From positions 1-64,000 of the forward strand of contig CAVSND010000023.1 of assembly GCA_963729215.1 (NCBI GenBank): a DNA stretch of 64,000 nucleotides, given 5' to 3'. Source of the stretch: CAVQJU01 sp963729215 (lineage in GTDB: Bacteria; Acidobacteriota; Vicinamibacteria; Vicinamibacterales; CAVVIG01). The stretch's first letter is position 1, and every line of letters starts with the position of its first letter. Position numbers and translations under genes: made by a program. This document shows positions 35,225 through 45,600 of the stretch, piece after piece. Below the pieces are notes generated by a model, which worked only from the letters and a program-made list of their open reading frames with translations, ran no database searches and was not told the DNA's origin.

Positions 35225-37693
35225 TCAGAACGTCTTCACGAAGGCGATCAGCGCTCGCTTGTCGGCGTCGCTCAGCCCGGGCTCGTCACCCATCAGGTTC
35301 GTGCCGAAGTAGTGGCCCTTGTTGATGACGAAGTCTGGACACTTGCTGAGCTTGAGCATCGAGTCCATGACTTCCTTGTTCTCGAAGAAGTTCTTCCCGT
35401 CTTTCAAGTCGTTCTTCGCTCGAACGAGCAGGTCGGCGAGCTGTTTGACGTGCTCGGTCCGGGTTGTCCCGCCTGGAAGATCCGCGCCCATGAGATCGGC
35501 GTTCGCCAGCAGGCCGACCGGCGTGCCCTCGGGAATCGGACCGATCGTGACCTCGCCGTTCGAGAACAACCCCGGAAACGCCCGCTGTCCGAGCGGGATC
35601 AGTTTGCGGAACCCGTCGGGGATGTAGCCGGCCGGAACCCAGATGAAGCTCGGCGCCGTGGTTCGATCGATCTTGCCGACGCCCGCGCCGGTCTCGCTGC
35701 CGAAGATCTTGTCCTTCTCCCGTTTTTCAGGCCAGAGCATCTGTTCGATGGAGTCCTGGAACACGCGCATCCGCGCCTCGACCGACGGGCTCGGATCGAA
35801 ATGACCGACCGAGTTGTTCTGAAGGAAAGGCGCCGTGGACCAGGCGCTGACGAGCGAGGCCGGGCGCGTGAAGCCGCGGCCGCCCGCCGGGAGCTCGAAG
35901 TCGGTCTCCGCGCCGGTGAACGGGTTCCGGACCTTCATGCGGCCGACCGACGGCAGTTCCTTGTAAGAGGCCGACGAGAAGTTGTCCCAGATGTTGCCCG
36001 CGATCGCATTGGTGGCGATCGGGCTGCAGATGTTGGTCTGCATCAGCGTGCTCGGCACGCGCAGCTCGGTCGAGAGGTAGTTGTCCTCGAGGAAGTTGTC
36101 GGCGGCGACGATCGGCCGCATCTGGTTCTTGAAGTCGTCCGTCTTGGTCCAGGCCCAGTACTTGTCCCAGCAGCCGAGGTAGTCCTTGCCGTTGCAGTTC
36201 TCGAGGTTCAGTCCGGCCGGGAGCGGCGGTGTCTTGCTCGAGTGGCATCGCGCGCACCGTTCGGCAAACACCACCTTGCCCTGGCCCACCGTCGCCGCGT
36301 CCTCGTTCAGATAGGCGGATCCGCCCGGCGCATCCTTCAGGTGGTGCGGCGCCGTGCTCTTGAGAAAGAACCGCGCCATATACGGCGTCTGCAGCTCGGT
36401 GGCGCCCCAGTACGCGGAGTTCTTGCGAGCGACCGCGATTTCGATCGGCGAGATCGGCGTCCCGCCGATGAGCGGCGTGAAGTGCGTGAGCCACTCCTCG
36501 CTGAACAACCCGATATTCAGGTACACGCGGTTCAGGGCGCCCAGCGCGCCGACTGAATCGGAGCCGTCCTTGAGGACGCGGGGCGTCCAGGTGGTGCTCG
36601 GCGCCTGGAAGAATTGCGAGAGCGGATCGCCGGGCGGCACGAACTCGTTGAACTGCCGGTTATTCAGCCCGCCGCCCGCCAGCGTTTCCTTGCCCCACTT
36701 CTTCGCCAGCCCCATGCGGGGCCCGAGGTAGTACACCGCGTTCATCGTCCGGGGGTTGTTGATGTTGTCGGTGGACACGAGCGACGTGTCGAGCGACCCG
36801 GGCTTGGACGTGTGGAAGAGCTGGAAGAAGAAGCTCGCCTTGTTGTCGTCGGCCTGCCAGTTGAAGATCCGATCGACCCAGAAATATTGCGCGCCGACGT
36901 TCGAGGCGAGATTTTCCCAGCGCGGATTTTCGGGATCGGCGGGCGGCCGGACAGGGTTCGGGCCGACGTGGCAGAAGGCGCACGACATGCCGACGCGATA
37001 CGGCTTGACGAGATCCCGCGACAGGTAATAGCTCGGGTCCCGGTAGTAGCGCTCGGAGTTCCAGTTCTTGCGCGCCTTCTCGTCGAAATCCGGGTTCGGG
37101 AACAGGCGCAGCCCGACAATCCCGCTCGGCTCCCCGTAATACGAGCCGACGGGCATCGTCTTGCCGCGCGATCCGATCTGGATGCCCGGGTACTTCGTCG
37201 TGTTGGTGAACGGGTCCGGCGCGCACGCGGGATCGCGGACGTCGAGCCACAGGCCGTAGCGGTTGGGATCGGGCCCCGTGGCTTTCTTGAAGCACGGCTC
37301 GTTGACGAGGCCCAGGTACTTGAACCGGTTATCGCGGCTGTACAGGTTGCTCTTCGTCATCGCGGGGTGCGACGAGACGGTTTTGAGGAAGTCGAGGGTG
37401 CCGAAACTGGTGGCGGAGATGGTGTCCCAGAACCGGTCGTTGCCGCCGGTCCAGACGAGCCACATGTTGCGGCCCATCACCTCTTCGCGAGTCAGCGCGA
37501 GGCCGCCATCCATGTCGTGGAAGTAGTCCTCGTCTGCCGCGGGCATCGAGACGGGTGTCCGGTTGGCGCGCGTCGCTTCGTCCTGCACGTGCCCCGACTG
37601 GAGCTTGTTGCTCCCACAGGCGACCGTGCCGGCGAGGGTAGCGGCAAGCATCAGCATGCCGATTGGAATCGAGGGTGACGTGCTCCTTGGCAT
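35225..37693 (-). CDS. Di-heme c-type cytochrome lipoprotein
   Basis: The 822-residue protein has a lipoprotein signal (LMLAATLAGTVACGSNKLQ) and two CxxCH sites: GMSCAFCHVGPNPVRPPADP near residue 240 and FAERCARCHSSKTPPLPAG near 485. It shows ALTREEVMGRNMWLVWTGG in the first domain and TRPASLVSAWSTAPFLQNNS near the end. The double-heme layout with a TAPFLQNNSVG-type motif is MauG/CCP-like and also resembles RoxA-type rubber oxygenases in general plan; I cannot decide between electron transfer and substrate oxidation. Strong AAGGAG precedes ATG 37693. It is followed 2 bp later by the GMC oxidoreductase gene and is clearly paralogous to the plus-strand protein at 45866-47750. Confidence 0.85.
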   Translation of the reverse strand: MPRSTSPSIPIGMLMLAATLAGTVACGSNKLQSGHVQDEATRANRTPVSMPAADEDYFHDMDGGLALTREEVMGRNMWLVWTGGNDRFWDTISATSFGTLDFLKTVSSHPAMTKSNLYSRDNRFKYLGLVNEPCFKKATGPDPNRYGLWLDVRDPACAPDPFTNTTKYPGIQIGSRGKTMPVGSYYGEPSGIVGLRLFPNPDFDEKARKNWNSERYYRDPSYYLSRDLVKPYRVGMSCAFCHVGPNPVRPPADPENPRWENLASNVGAQYFWVDRIFNWQADDNKASFFFQLFHTSKPGSLDTSLVSTDNINNPRTMNAVYYLGPRMGLAKKWGKETLAGGGLNNRQFNEFVPPGDPLSQFFQAPSTTWTPRVLKDGSDSVGALGALNRVYLNIGLFSEEWLTHFTPLIGGTPISPIEIAVARKNSAYWGATELQTPYMARFFLKSTAPHHLKDAPGGSAYLNEDAATVGQGKVVFAERCARCHSSKTPPLPAGLNLENCNGKDYLGCWDKYWAWTKTDDFKNQMRPIVAADNFLEDNYLSTELRVPSTLMQTNICSPIATNAIAGNIWDNFSSASYKELPSVGRMKVRNPFTGAETDFELPAGGRGFTRPASLVSAWSTAPFLQNNSVGHFDPSPSVEARMRVFQDSIEQMLWPEKREKDKIFGSETGAGVGKIDRTTAPSFIWVPAGYIPDGFRKLIPLGQRAFPGLFSNGEVTIGPIPEGTPVGLLANADLMGADLPGGTTRTEHVKQLADLLVRAKNDLKDGKNFFENKEVMDSMLKLSKCPDFVINKGHYFGTNLMGDEPGLSDADKRALIAFVKTF

Positions 37694-37738
37694 CGCTATG
37701 ACTCCTTGCCGCCGTGTTCGAGCGTCGTGGGCGGCATG

Positions 37739-38482
37739 TCAGGTTTGCGAAGGCGCGAGCGGCGCCAGCAGTCCGCGCGCGGCAAAACCGGTGAATCGGT
37801 CGAGGCGATCGAAATAGTCCTGCTGGAGGGCCGGCGTCGGTTTGAGCGCCCACAGGACTTGCGCGTTGGTCCAGGCGGTGTCGCGAGCCGCACGGACGCT
37901 GAAAATGGCGAGACGGTCGTCCACCGGCGCCGTGAGGGCATCCACGGTCGCGATCACGCCCGTCGCGAATTCTTCCTTGATCTGGCCTTCCACGGTTTCG
38001 AGGATGGCGTTCACGCGCTCGAAATCGTCGTGACGCGCATCCGCCGGCCGGGGTGCGCCGCCCATCTGTTCGAACACCGTGACGATGCCCCAGGGGAGAT
38101 CGCGATTGATGTGCGCGTTCATGCCGGCAAGCGCGAACTGCAGCGGGTGCACGTGCGCCGCCGTTCGCGACGAGAGCAGCGGCCGCCAGGCGGGCGGCGC
38201 CGCATCGGGCTTTCCGTCGCCGGCAGCCAGGGCGTCGAAATACAGATCGGCAAAGACGATGTCGAGCCGTTCGAGGAAGGCCGTATCGCCGAACGCCGTC
38301 GATGTCGTCATGGCCGCCCTGACGCCCAGCGTGACCCGCAGGTAGAGGTGGTTGAACCACCACAGTCCATCGGATTTCGGCAGCGCCCGCTCGATCGCCG
38401 TCATGACGCCGACGACCTCGTCGATTGACGCAGACGGAGTCTTCGGCAGCAGCGGCAGCGGAGGAAACGGTGACAGCGGCAC
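37739..38482 (-). CDS. DUF5995-family protein
   Basis: This 247-residue soluble protein shows the DUF5995 pattern: SIDEVVGVMTAIERALPKSD, WFNHLYLRVTLGVRAA, FLERLDIVFADLYFDALAA, PLQFALAGMNAHINRDLPW and DDFERVNAILETVEGQIKEE. DUF5995 proteins are all-helical and resemble heme-oxygenase-like or four-helix proteins with conserved His and Asn (AHIN), which may bind a metal; the function is unknown. GTG 38482 has AGGAG seven bases upstream, overlapping the stop codon of the preceding gene. It is part of a minus-strand operon leading to the cytochrome and GMC oxidoreductase. No signal peptide is visible. Confidence 0.85.
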   Translation of the reverse strand: MPLSPFPPLPLLPKTPSASIDEVVGVMTAIERALPKSDGLWWFNHLYLRVTLGVRAAMTTSTAFGDTAFLERLDIVFADLYFDALAAGDGKPDAAPPAWRPLLSSRTAAHVHPLQFALAGMNAHINRDLPWGIVTVFEQMGGAPRPADARHDDFERVNAILETVEGQIKEEFATGVIATVDALTAPVDDRLAIFSVRAARDTAWTNAQVLWALKPTPALQQDYFDRLDRFTGFAARGLLAPLAPSQT

Positions 38483-38492
38483 GCAGCGTCTC

Positions 38493-39515
38493 CTACGTAA
38501 ACACCGCGGGGGTGTCGCTCAGCCACGGCGTCGTCCGCATGACCTCGCGCCGGTTCGACGTCGACCGCACCTCTTTGCTCGCCGCACCGAACTGCCGTGC
38601 GATACGGGTCACGGTCTCGCCGCCAACCGCCGAAAGGAAATCCGCTTCGCTCGCGCCGGCCTTGAGCGTCTTCATCACCGTTGAGACGACCGATCGGGCG
38701 CCGGTGTCCCCGAACTGGTTCGCGACGTCGAGCATGAAGGCCAGCGCGCGCTCGGAGACGACGAGCGGCATGTTCTGGCGGATGTTCTTCGCGGAGATGC
38801 TGAACGCGGCCAGCGCGGTCGCGATCTGGACACGCTGAAAGACCGGATCGCGGCCCGCTTCGAGGAACCGGCTCCGCCAGGGCTCCGCGATCAGGTCGTA
38901 GTGGGGGTCCCTGGTCTGTCCCGTGACGCGATCGACGCCGCCGTTGATGCCTCCCGTATGCAGCACCAGGCCCTGCGCCGCCTGTGCGTCGCCGGCGCCC
39001 AGGATACGGACGAAGCGCACCGGGTCGGCAAGCTGGAACGCCGCGAGCAGCTCATGCAGGCGGCCCGGCCGCTGCGCCCACTGAATCAGGCCGAAGGACA
39101 AGCCGGCCCGATCGGTGTTCCAGTTCGCGGCGGCAAAGCGGCCGCCGCCCTCGAACTGCATCGTGATGGTGGCCGGCCGCAGAAGCCCGGTCGCGGAAAT
39201 CTCGAGGACGAAGGCGGCGTACGCGCTCGACGCGACGGGAGTCTTCGCCGGGACCTTCGCCAGCGCGCGCAGGGTGACGCGGTCGATGGCGCCGGTCGCG
39301 CCCAGATCCTGATCCGATTGGAACGACTGGAGCGCGGCGATGGTCTGCGGTCCGTAGACGCCGCAGTCGCGCGACAGGACCGTCGGCATGCCGCTGAAGC
39401 CGTGGCCGAGGAGCAGGGCCTGTACTGCCGCGACAGATTCGCGATCGGTAGGCGCGATCGATGGGGCCGTATCGTCGGTCCACAAACGGTCGAGCGCAGC
39501 GATCCCGCAACCCAT
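38493..39515 (-). CDS. Peptidoglycan-binding protein with lysozyme-like domain
   Basis: Starting at ATG 39515 (MGCGIAALDRLWTDD; a GTG at 39554 is also possible), the ~340-residue protein has a PG_binding_1 domain (about residues 25-85: AVQALLLGHGF, SRDCGVYGPQTIAALQSFQS). A second domain follows, with TITMQFEGGGRFAAANWNTD, SFGLIQWAQRPGRLHELLAA and RDPVFQRVQIATALAAFSIS, a chitosanase/lysozyme-superfamily-like arrangement in which the Glu of MQFEGGG may be catalytic. There is no clear signal peptide, so export is uncertain. It is the first gene of the minus-strand DUF5995-cytochrome-GMC set and diverges from the subtilase gene at 39700 across 184 bp. Confidence 0.75.
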   Translation of the reverse strand: MGCGIAALDRLWTDDTAPSIAPTDRESVAAVQALLLGHGFSGMPTVLSRDCGVYGPQTIAALQSFQSDQDLGATGAIDRVTLRALAKVPAKTPVASSAYAAFVLEISATGLLRPATITMQFEGGGRFAAANWNTDRAGLSFGLIQWAQRPGRLHELLAAFQLADPVRFVRILGAGDAQAAQGLVLHTGGINGGVDRVTGQTRDPHYDLIAEPWRSRFLEAGRDPVFQRVQIATALAAFSISAKNIRQNMPLVVSERALAFMLDVANQFGDTGARSVVSTVMKTLKAGASEADFLSAVGGETVTRIARQFGAASKEVRSTSNRREVMRTTPWLSDTPAVFT

Positions 39516-39699
39516 AAGAGAATGCAGCTTAACCCAGCAGCAGGTGAGCGTCACCGATTTCGATCGATTCCTGTGAAACGCGCGGGCGCGAAGACCATAT
39601 CATTGGGCCTGATTGACACGCGCGGGAACAGCGGATTCGGGCTCAGCCTTTCTCGATGAGCCGAAGTGTGCCGGCTGCCGCGTGATCTGACGCACACAC

Positions 39700-41259
39700 A
39701 TGGAAACCAATCCGAACAAAAAGCCGTTCACGCCACGGGTGCTGGACAAAACCGTCATCGCGATTCCGCTTCTCGACATCCTCACGAAGGAATCCAGGAA
39801 AAAGAAGCCGGCGCCCGTGCCCGTGATCATCGACATCAACCTGGAGTACCGGGCCGGGGCGGCGGCCGCGCGCGATCGCATCAAGGAAGAGGTCGCGGAG
39901 GCCATTCTCAAGCACCGCACATCGAAGAAGGTCGTCCAGGGAATCAACGAAGAGAAGAGCGAGCTGTCGGAACAGTATTTCTTCGCCTCGCTCGAAGTCG
40001 CCGTGATCCGCGCGCTCGTCAAGATCGACAACCGCGAGCGAAAGACGTCAGACGAGCCGGGCGCGAGGGTGCACCAGCGGGCGATCTATCGCATCTGGCC
40101 GGACTTCCCGATCAACGCCCTCATCAATCGCAGCCTCGCCACGGTCAAGGCCGATGCGGCGCGATCCTCATTCTCGGCTCACGGCCAGGACATCGTCTGG
40201 GCGGTCCTCGATTCCGGCATCGACGAGCACCACCCGCACTTCGCGGTGCATCGCACGCTGGACCTGAGCCCCGCTCTCGCGCACAGGGATTTCACCGTTG
40301 ATGGGGGCAAAGGCGCGCCGCTCAAGGACGAGTTCGGCCACGGGACCCACGTGGCGGGCATCATCGCGGGCGAGGTGCCGCGCGGCTCGAAGGACCACAT
40401 CGTGGCGCTGGCGCGCCATCGCGACGAGAACGGCAACATCGCGTTCGACCAGCTGAAGCTCGACACGATTTCCGGGATGGCGCCCCAGTGCAAGCTCCTC
40501 AGCCTGAAAGTGCTCGATGCCCAGGGACAGGGGACGGCCAGCAATCTCATCGCGGCCATCGCGACGATTCAGAAGATGAACGGGTATGGGCGCCGCCTCC
40601 AGGTGCACGGCGTCAACATGAGCGTGGGCTACGACTTCGAGCCCGAATGGTTCGCGTGCGGCCAGAGCCCGTTGTGCGTCGAGGTCAACCGCCTCGTCCG
40701 GAGCGGCGTCGTCGTGGTGGTGGCTGCCGGCAACACGGGCTACGGTTTCGCGCAGTCCGCGTTTCGCGGTTCGGTCGCCGCGGGGATGGGTCTCACGATC
40801 AACGATCCGGGGAACGCGGAGCTTGCCATCACGGTCGGCGCCACGCATCGGGACTCGCCGCACGTCTACGGTGTCTCGTATTTTTCCTCGAAGGGCCCAA
40901 CCGGTGACGGACGCCTCAAACCGGACGTCGTCGCGCCCGGCGAGAAGATCCTGTCGTGTGCCGCCGGGAAGCTCAAGGCGGACGCGGTCGAGGAAGCCTC
41001 CTCGGGCCGCGTGGACAAGGCTGGCCCTGCGCTGTCCAAGAGCGAGAAGTGCCTGTACGTCGAGGACAGCGGCACCAGCATGGCCGCGCCGCATGTGTCC
41101 GGGATTGCCGCCGCGTTTCTCTCAATCAGGAAGGAATTCATCGGGAGGCCCGAGGATGTGAAACAGATCATCCTGTCGAGCGCTACAGATCTGAAGCGCG
41201 ACCGCTACTTTCAGGGGAGCGGCCTCGTCGACTTGATGCGGGCGATCCAGTCGGTTTAG
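39700..41259 (+). CDS. Subtilisin-like (S8) serine peptidase, no signal peptide
   Basis: This 519-residue protein has the full S8 triad: VWAVLDSGIDEHHPHF (Asp, near residue 170), DEFGHGTHVAGIIAGE (His, near 215) and EDSGTSMAAPHVSGIAAAF (Ser, near 465). An N-terminal extension of about 120 residues (KPFTPRVLDKTVIAIPLLDI, QYFFASLEVAVIRALVKID) probably acts as a propeptide or adaptor. No signal peptide is present, so it probably works in the cytoplasm. A CGQSPLC pair in the catalytic domain is shared with the second subtilase at 52538. It heads the plus-strand run of genes. Confidence 0.9.
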   Translation: METNPNKKPFTPRVLDKTVIAIPLLDILTKESRKKKPAPVPVIIDINLEYRAGAAAARDRIKEEVAEAILKHRTSKKVVQGINEEKSELSEQYFFASLEVAVIRALVKIDNRERKTSDEPGARVHQRAIYRIWPDFPINALINRSLATVKADAARSSFSAHGQDIVWAVLDSGIDEHHPHFAVHRTLDLSPALAHRDFTVDGGKGAPLKDEFGHGTHVAGIIAGEVPRGSKDHIVALARHRDENGNIAFDQLKLDTISGMAPQCKLLSLKVLDAQGQGTASNLIAAIATIQKMNGYGRRLQVHGVNMSVGYDFEPEWFACGQSPLCVEVNRLVRSGVVVVVAAGNTGYGFAQSAFRGSVAAGMGLTINDPGNAELAITVGATHRDSPHVYGVSYFSSKGPTGDGRLKPDVVAPGEKILSCAAGKLKADAVEEASSGRVDKAGPALSKSEKCLYVEDSGTSMAAPHVSGIAAAFLSIRKEFIGRPEDVKQIILSSATDLKRDRYFQGSGLVDLMRAIQSV

Positions 41260-41321
41260 CAGACTGCTGAAGAGCGTAAGGCTGAACGGGCCACGAGAGA
41301 GCCACGGGCCACGGACAAGAG
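41259..41321. repeat. Degenerate dispersed hairpin plus heptamer array
   Basis: The first part (41259-41287), GCAGACTGCTGAAGAGCG then TAAGGCTGAAC, is a diverged, opposite-strand copy of the hairpin repeat at 17301 and 18681 (whose complement reads CAGGCTGCTGAAGAACGCAG). The second part runs GGGCCAC-GAGAGAGCCAC-GGGCCAC-GGACAAG, a loose seven-base array. The start of the alpha/beta hydrolase gene follows. Confidence 0.4.
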
Positions 41322-41327
41322 AATGGC

Positions 41328-42647
41328 ATGAAGACCGTCAGCGGGTTTCCGTACTTCGAGATCGAGTTCACGAAAGACGGCAAGGTGGACGATGCGGCCG
41401 AGGTCGCGGATCTGCGCGATTTTCTCAAGAAGCCGAACGCCACCGACCTTCTGGTGATTTCCCATGGCTGGAACAACGACATGAACGACTCGCGCAAGCT
41501 GTACGCGAAGTTCCTGGCGTGCGTTCGGCACGTGCTCGACGAGAAGGCTGTTTCCGGTCTGACGGATCGATCGTTTGCCGTGCTGGCGGTGCTGTGGCCG
41601 TCGATCAAATTCGCCGATGAAGATCTCATTCCGAGCGGCGCCGCGGGTGTCGGCTCCGTCGTCACGCCCGCGCTCGTGAAGAAGCAGCTCGATCGCCTGG
41701 AGTCCGCGGTGGACACCGCCGGCAAGAGCAAGATCAAGCGCGCCCGCGCGCTTCTGCCGTCGCTCAAGAACGATCCGAAGGCCCGCGAGAAGTTCGCCGA
41801 CCTGATCCGGTCCGCGCTTCCGAAGCGCGCCGCCGAAGTGGACGACGGTTCGAAGGCATTCTTCGACCGGAAGGGCGGGGACCTCATGGATCGCCTGTCG
41901 AAACCCGTCGGCGTTCCATCGGCGCCTCGGCCCGCGCGGGGAGGGGCGGCCTCGATCGGTCGAGTCACCGGAGGGGCGGCCGGCGGTATCGGCGATGCGT
42001 TCAGCGGCGTGCTGTCCGGCGCGCGCAACCTGCTGAACTATTCGACCTACTACCTGATGAAAGGACGTGCGGGCACGGTGGGCAGTGGAGGCCTCAACAG
42101 CGTGCTGCGCGACCTGAAGAAAGCCAGGCCTGATCTGCGCATGCACCTGGTCGGCCACAGCTTCGGCGGGAGGCTGGTAACAGCCGCGGCTGATGGCCCG
42201 GCCGGAAAGCCGTCGCTCTCGTTCGACACCATGGCGCTCCTCCAGGCCGCGTTCTCGCACAACGGTTTCGCGGTCAAGTTCGATGGCAGCCGCAACGGCG
42301 GCTTCCGGACGGTGGTCAGCGCCCACAAAGTCCGCGGGCCGATCATCATCACGCACAGCAAGAACGACAAGGCCGTGGGCGTGGCGTATCCGCTGGCGTC
42401 GCGCATCGCCGGGCAGGATGCCTCCGCGCTTGGCGATGCGGAGGATCGGTTCGGCGGGATGGGCACCAACGGCGCCCAGCACACGCCCGAGAGCGTCGAC
42501 GGGATGTTGAAGGCAGTCGGCGGCGCGTATTCCTTCGAGGACGGCAAGGTCTACAACCTCGACGCCGACGCGATCATCGAGGACCACTCGGATATCTGTC
42601 ACGACGAAGTCGCGTTCGCGCTGCTGAAAGCCGTCGCCGTGGCGTAG
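41328..42647 (+). CDS. Alpha/beta-hydrolase-fold protein
   Basis: From ATG 41328 the 439-residue protein opens MKTVSGFPYFEIEFTKDGK, then DLLVISHGWNNDMNDSRKLY (oxyanion region, HGW-type loop) and LRMHLVGHSFGGRLVTAAAD, the nucleophile elbow GHSFGG near residue 280. A helical and Gly-rich insert separates the two (residues ~120-250). IIITHSKNDKAVGVAYPLAS follows, with a likely catalytic Asp, and YNLDADAIIEDHSDICHDEV ends the chain with His. It resembles serine hydrolases/esterases, but the long insert is unusual. It lies 68 bp after the subtilase gene and 18 bp before the large protein gene, with no signal peptide. Confidence 0.75.
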   Translation: MKTVSGFPYFEIEFTKDGKVDDAAEVADLRDFLKKPNATDLLVISHGWNNDMNDSRKLYAKFLACVRHVLDEKAVSGLTDRSFAVLAVLWPSIKFADEDLIPSGAAGVGSVVTPALVKKQLDRLESAVDTAGKSKIKRARALLPSLKNDPKAREKFADLIRSALPKRAAEVDDGSKAFFDRKGGDLMDRLSKPVGVPSAPRPARGGAASIGRVTGGAAGGIGDAFSGVLSGARNLLNYSTYYLMKGRAGTVGSGGLNSVLRDLKKARPDLRMHLVGHSFGGRLVTAAADGPAGKPSLSFDTMALLQAAFSHNGFAVKFDGSRNGGFRTVVSAHKVRGPIIITHSKNDKAVGVAYPLASRIAGQDASALGDAEDRFGGMGTNGAQHTPESVDGMLKAVGGAYSFEDGKVYNLDADAIIEDHSDICHDEVAFALLKAVAVA

Positions 42648-42665
42648 CGAGGAGAGACGATCGGA

Positions 42666-45600
42666 ATGCCGGGGTTCACAAGAGAGTTCCCGCTCGATCC
42701 GGACATCCTCGGCCAGGGGAGCGCCGCCAACCTTGCCGTGGACGCTCCGGACAGCGCCGCGGCCGCCGCGGCGATCGCCGCGAACCATCCGTTCCCCGAC
42801 GGCACCATCGCGCTCGGGCGGATCGCCGTCTCCGCGAGCACCGGGTCGGGGCTCGCCTTCAGGGCGGGCGCGACGACCGTCAGCTTCAAGAGCTCCGCCG
42901 AGATCTCGGCCGGCATCGGCGTCTTCGATTCGCCGGCCGACGCCGTCGCCAGCCTGGCGCTGCCATCGTCGAAGGGCATCGACCTGACCGTCGCGGAATC
43001 CGGCGGCGGCGCGGCGCGATGGATGTCGATGCGCTGGGGCTACGACGTGACGGGCAGCGCGACCGGATCGTACCCGATTGGCGTGATCGCCGCGGTGTCG
43101 GTCGGCGTGTCCGCGAGCCGCGGCGGCGTGTATGGCGTCATGCACCGCTTCGACGCGGCGGCCGGCGCGCGCGATGTCCTCGCCACGACCTCGAAAAGCT
43201 GGCGGCTGCCGCGGCAGGTTGGCTTCGACGGCGCCGACGTGAACCTGGCCCCGAATACGTGGCTGGTGGCCGAGGTGGATGGGTCGCTGTCGCTCACCGT
43301 CGGCGCGCGCCTCGGGTACGACGTGAGCTTCATGCGCGAGTTGTCAACGCCAGGGCTGCTCGGGCTGACGCGCGATCTCGGCGTGGCGATCGACGCCAAG
43401 GTCAAGGCGACGCTCGGCGTCACCGCCAGCGGCAGCTACCTCGTGATGGTCGGGCGCGAACACGCGGACACGGCGTCGAAGACGGTCAGGCTTCGCCTGC
43501 ACAAGCAGTCGAAGAACGGCCTCGACTTCGCCCTGAATCTCAACGTCGGCGTCGTGGGCACGGTTCCGTTCCCGGACACGTTCGACGACTTCGTCGAAAC
43601 CGTCTTTGGCGTCAACGGCCTGCAGGTCGTGAAGGACCTGCACGTCATCGAACAGTGGACGGGACCGAACAGCAATCTCGGCGAGAACGTCGCGCGGCTG
43701 ACGACGAAGACCGGCCTCGACTTGCTGCGCCAGGCCACCGGTCTCGATCCGGCCGCCAGGTTTGACGATGCGAAGGGCCAGGTCCTCGACACGCTGAAGA
43801 AATGGGACGCGCTGCCGCCAGGCGTGGCCGCGACCACGTGGCAGTTTCTGTCGAAGACGACGCCCGCGGGCGATGTCGAGAAGTTCAAGACGTTCCTGGG
43901 CACGCTGGCGGGTCTCGACGCCCCGGCAAAGGGCCAGGCGCTGACCGACGCGCTCAGGAACGTGCTCGCGGACAAGCCGCAGTTCAAATGGCTGCAGGCG
44001 ATCGCCGATCGAGGCGTGCTCGCCGCCGCGCAGGATCTCGATCGCGTCAGCGCGCTCGCGCGGACCACGCTCGAGGCATTGAACGGCGACGTCGCGAAGC
44101 GCATTCACGACTTCATCGCGTCGAGCCTGGATCTCGAGCCGATCCGCCAGGCTGCGCAGGACGCCGACTTTGGCCGCCTGAACGAGTGGCTGGTCGGGCG
44201 GCTTGGCGACGTGATCAACAAGAAGATCGCCGGCATCCCTGGCATAGACGACATCAAGCAGATCCAGCAGGCCGTGTTTGCCGTCGATCGGAAGGTGAAG
44301 GACGTCTACGCGGCGGGCATCGAAGCGCTGACCAGGCGATATGCCGCCGACCTGGCCGCAACCTATCAGCGGACCGCCGCGGACACGGCGTTGCTCGACG
44401 TGTCGTTCGACCTCTCCCGGCCGGCGAGCCTGGCGCTGTTCCGCCGCGTCGTGGACGAAGGCGATCTCAACGAGTTGCTCGTGTCCGAAACAGACGGCGT
44501 GACCCTCAATCGGGCCGCGCTCAGCCACGAGACAGGCAGAACCACGAATGTCGAGCTGCGTCTGCCGTTCCTGACCGCGGACGTGACCCACGTGACGCAA
44601 AGCCTGGCCAGCATGTCCGTCGAAGAGCACGCCGGCCGCGTCCTGATGTACGAGTTCACGGCCTCGGACAAGGTCACGACGGCCAATCGCGCACGAAGCG
44701 AGCTGTCCGTCCTCGGCACGCTGCGCGCGATGCCCGGCCGCGGCGTGCCGATCGCCGCGAGTGGCACCGTGGCGTACGAGGCGCGGCAGGTCGCAAAACA
44801 CATGCGCGCGGTCGAGCTCGACCGGCGGACGCGCCCCTTCATCGAGACGTATCTGTCGTCGCTGTTCCCGGGCGGCGACGCATCGATCCAGGCCTTCTAC
44901 GACGAAGTCAGCGGAAACAGGGACGACCTCGGCGACGTCGCCGTCTCGATGCAGGTGACGTATCCCGCCGGTGTCCTTGCCAGCTGGCTGCTTCCTCGCG
45001 ACGAGGCGGCGGTTCGCGCAGACGGGATGAGATTGTCCCGCGCCGTCCAGGTCAGCCTCAGGCGGCTGATCGCCCGGACATACTTCGAAAACATCGACAA
45101 CCTGCAGTTCAACGAAAGCGTCGCGGCGCTGCTCGTCTGGACCTCCATGCCGGTGTCCACGTCGGTCGGACGGGACGCTCGCGCCCGTCACATTCAACAC
45201 CGACCGCGAGTTCTTCTGGGATTACGCGACGCGCGACACACGTTTTGCCGTGGCCAGGGATTCACATACGGCCGCGGCGCTCGCGGCGGCGCTTGCAGAC
45301 GCCGAGACGCGGCTCCGCGCAGCGGGCAAGCCGAACGCCGACCTCTTCCGGCCGGCGCGTGTCAGCCAGTTCGTCCAGCAGGCCCTCGGACAAATGGGCG
45401 ACGACTACCTGTTCAACCTCCTGAATGCCGAGTCGCGCATCGTCTCCGGGGCGACCGACGCGCTTCGCAAGATCGCGGCGGCCATCGCGTCCACCGCCAC
45501 GGCGCCCGCGACCGCGGTCCGCACGTTGTCGGAGTTCGCGGGAACGCTCGTGGACACGTTCAACGGGCGGCTTCAGTTTCTTTACAGTCCGCAAGCGGTG

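Noticed and set aside
41256..43145. 629-codon minus-strand frame opposite the alpha/beta hydrolase
   Set aside because: It lies opposite well-supported plus-strand genes with motifs (GHSFGG) and has shadow composition.
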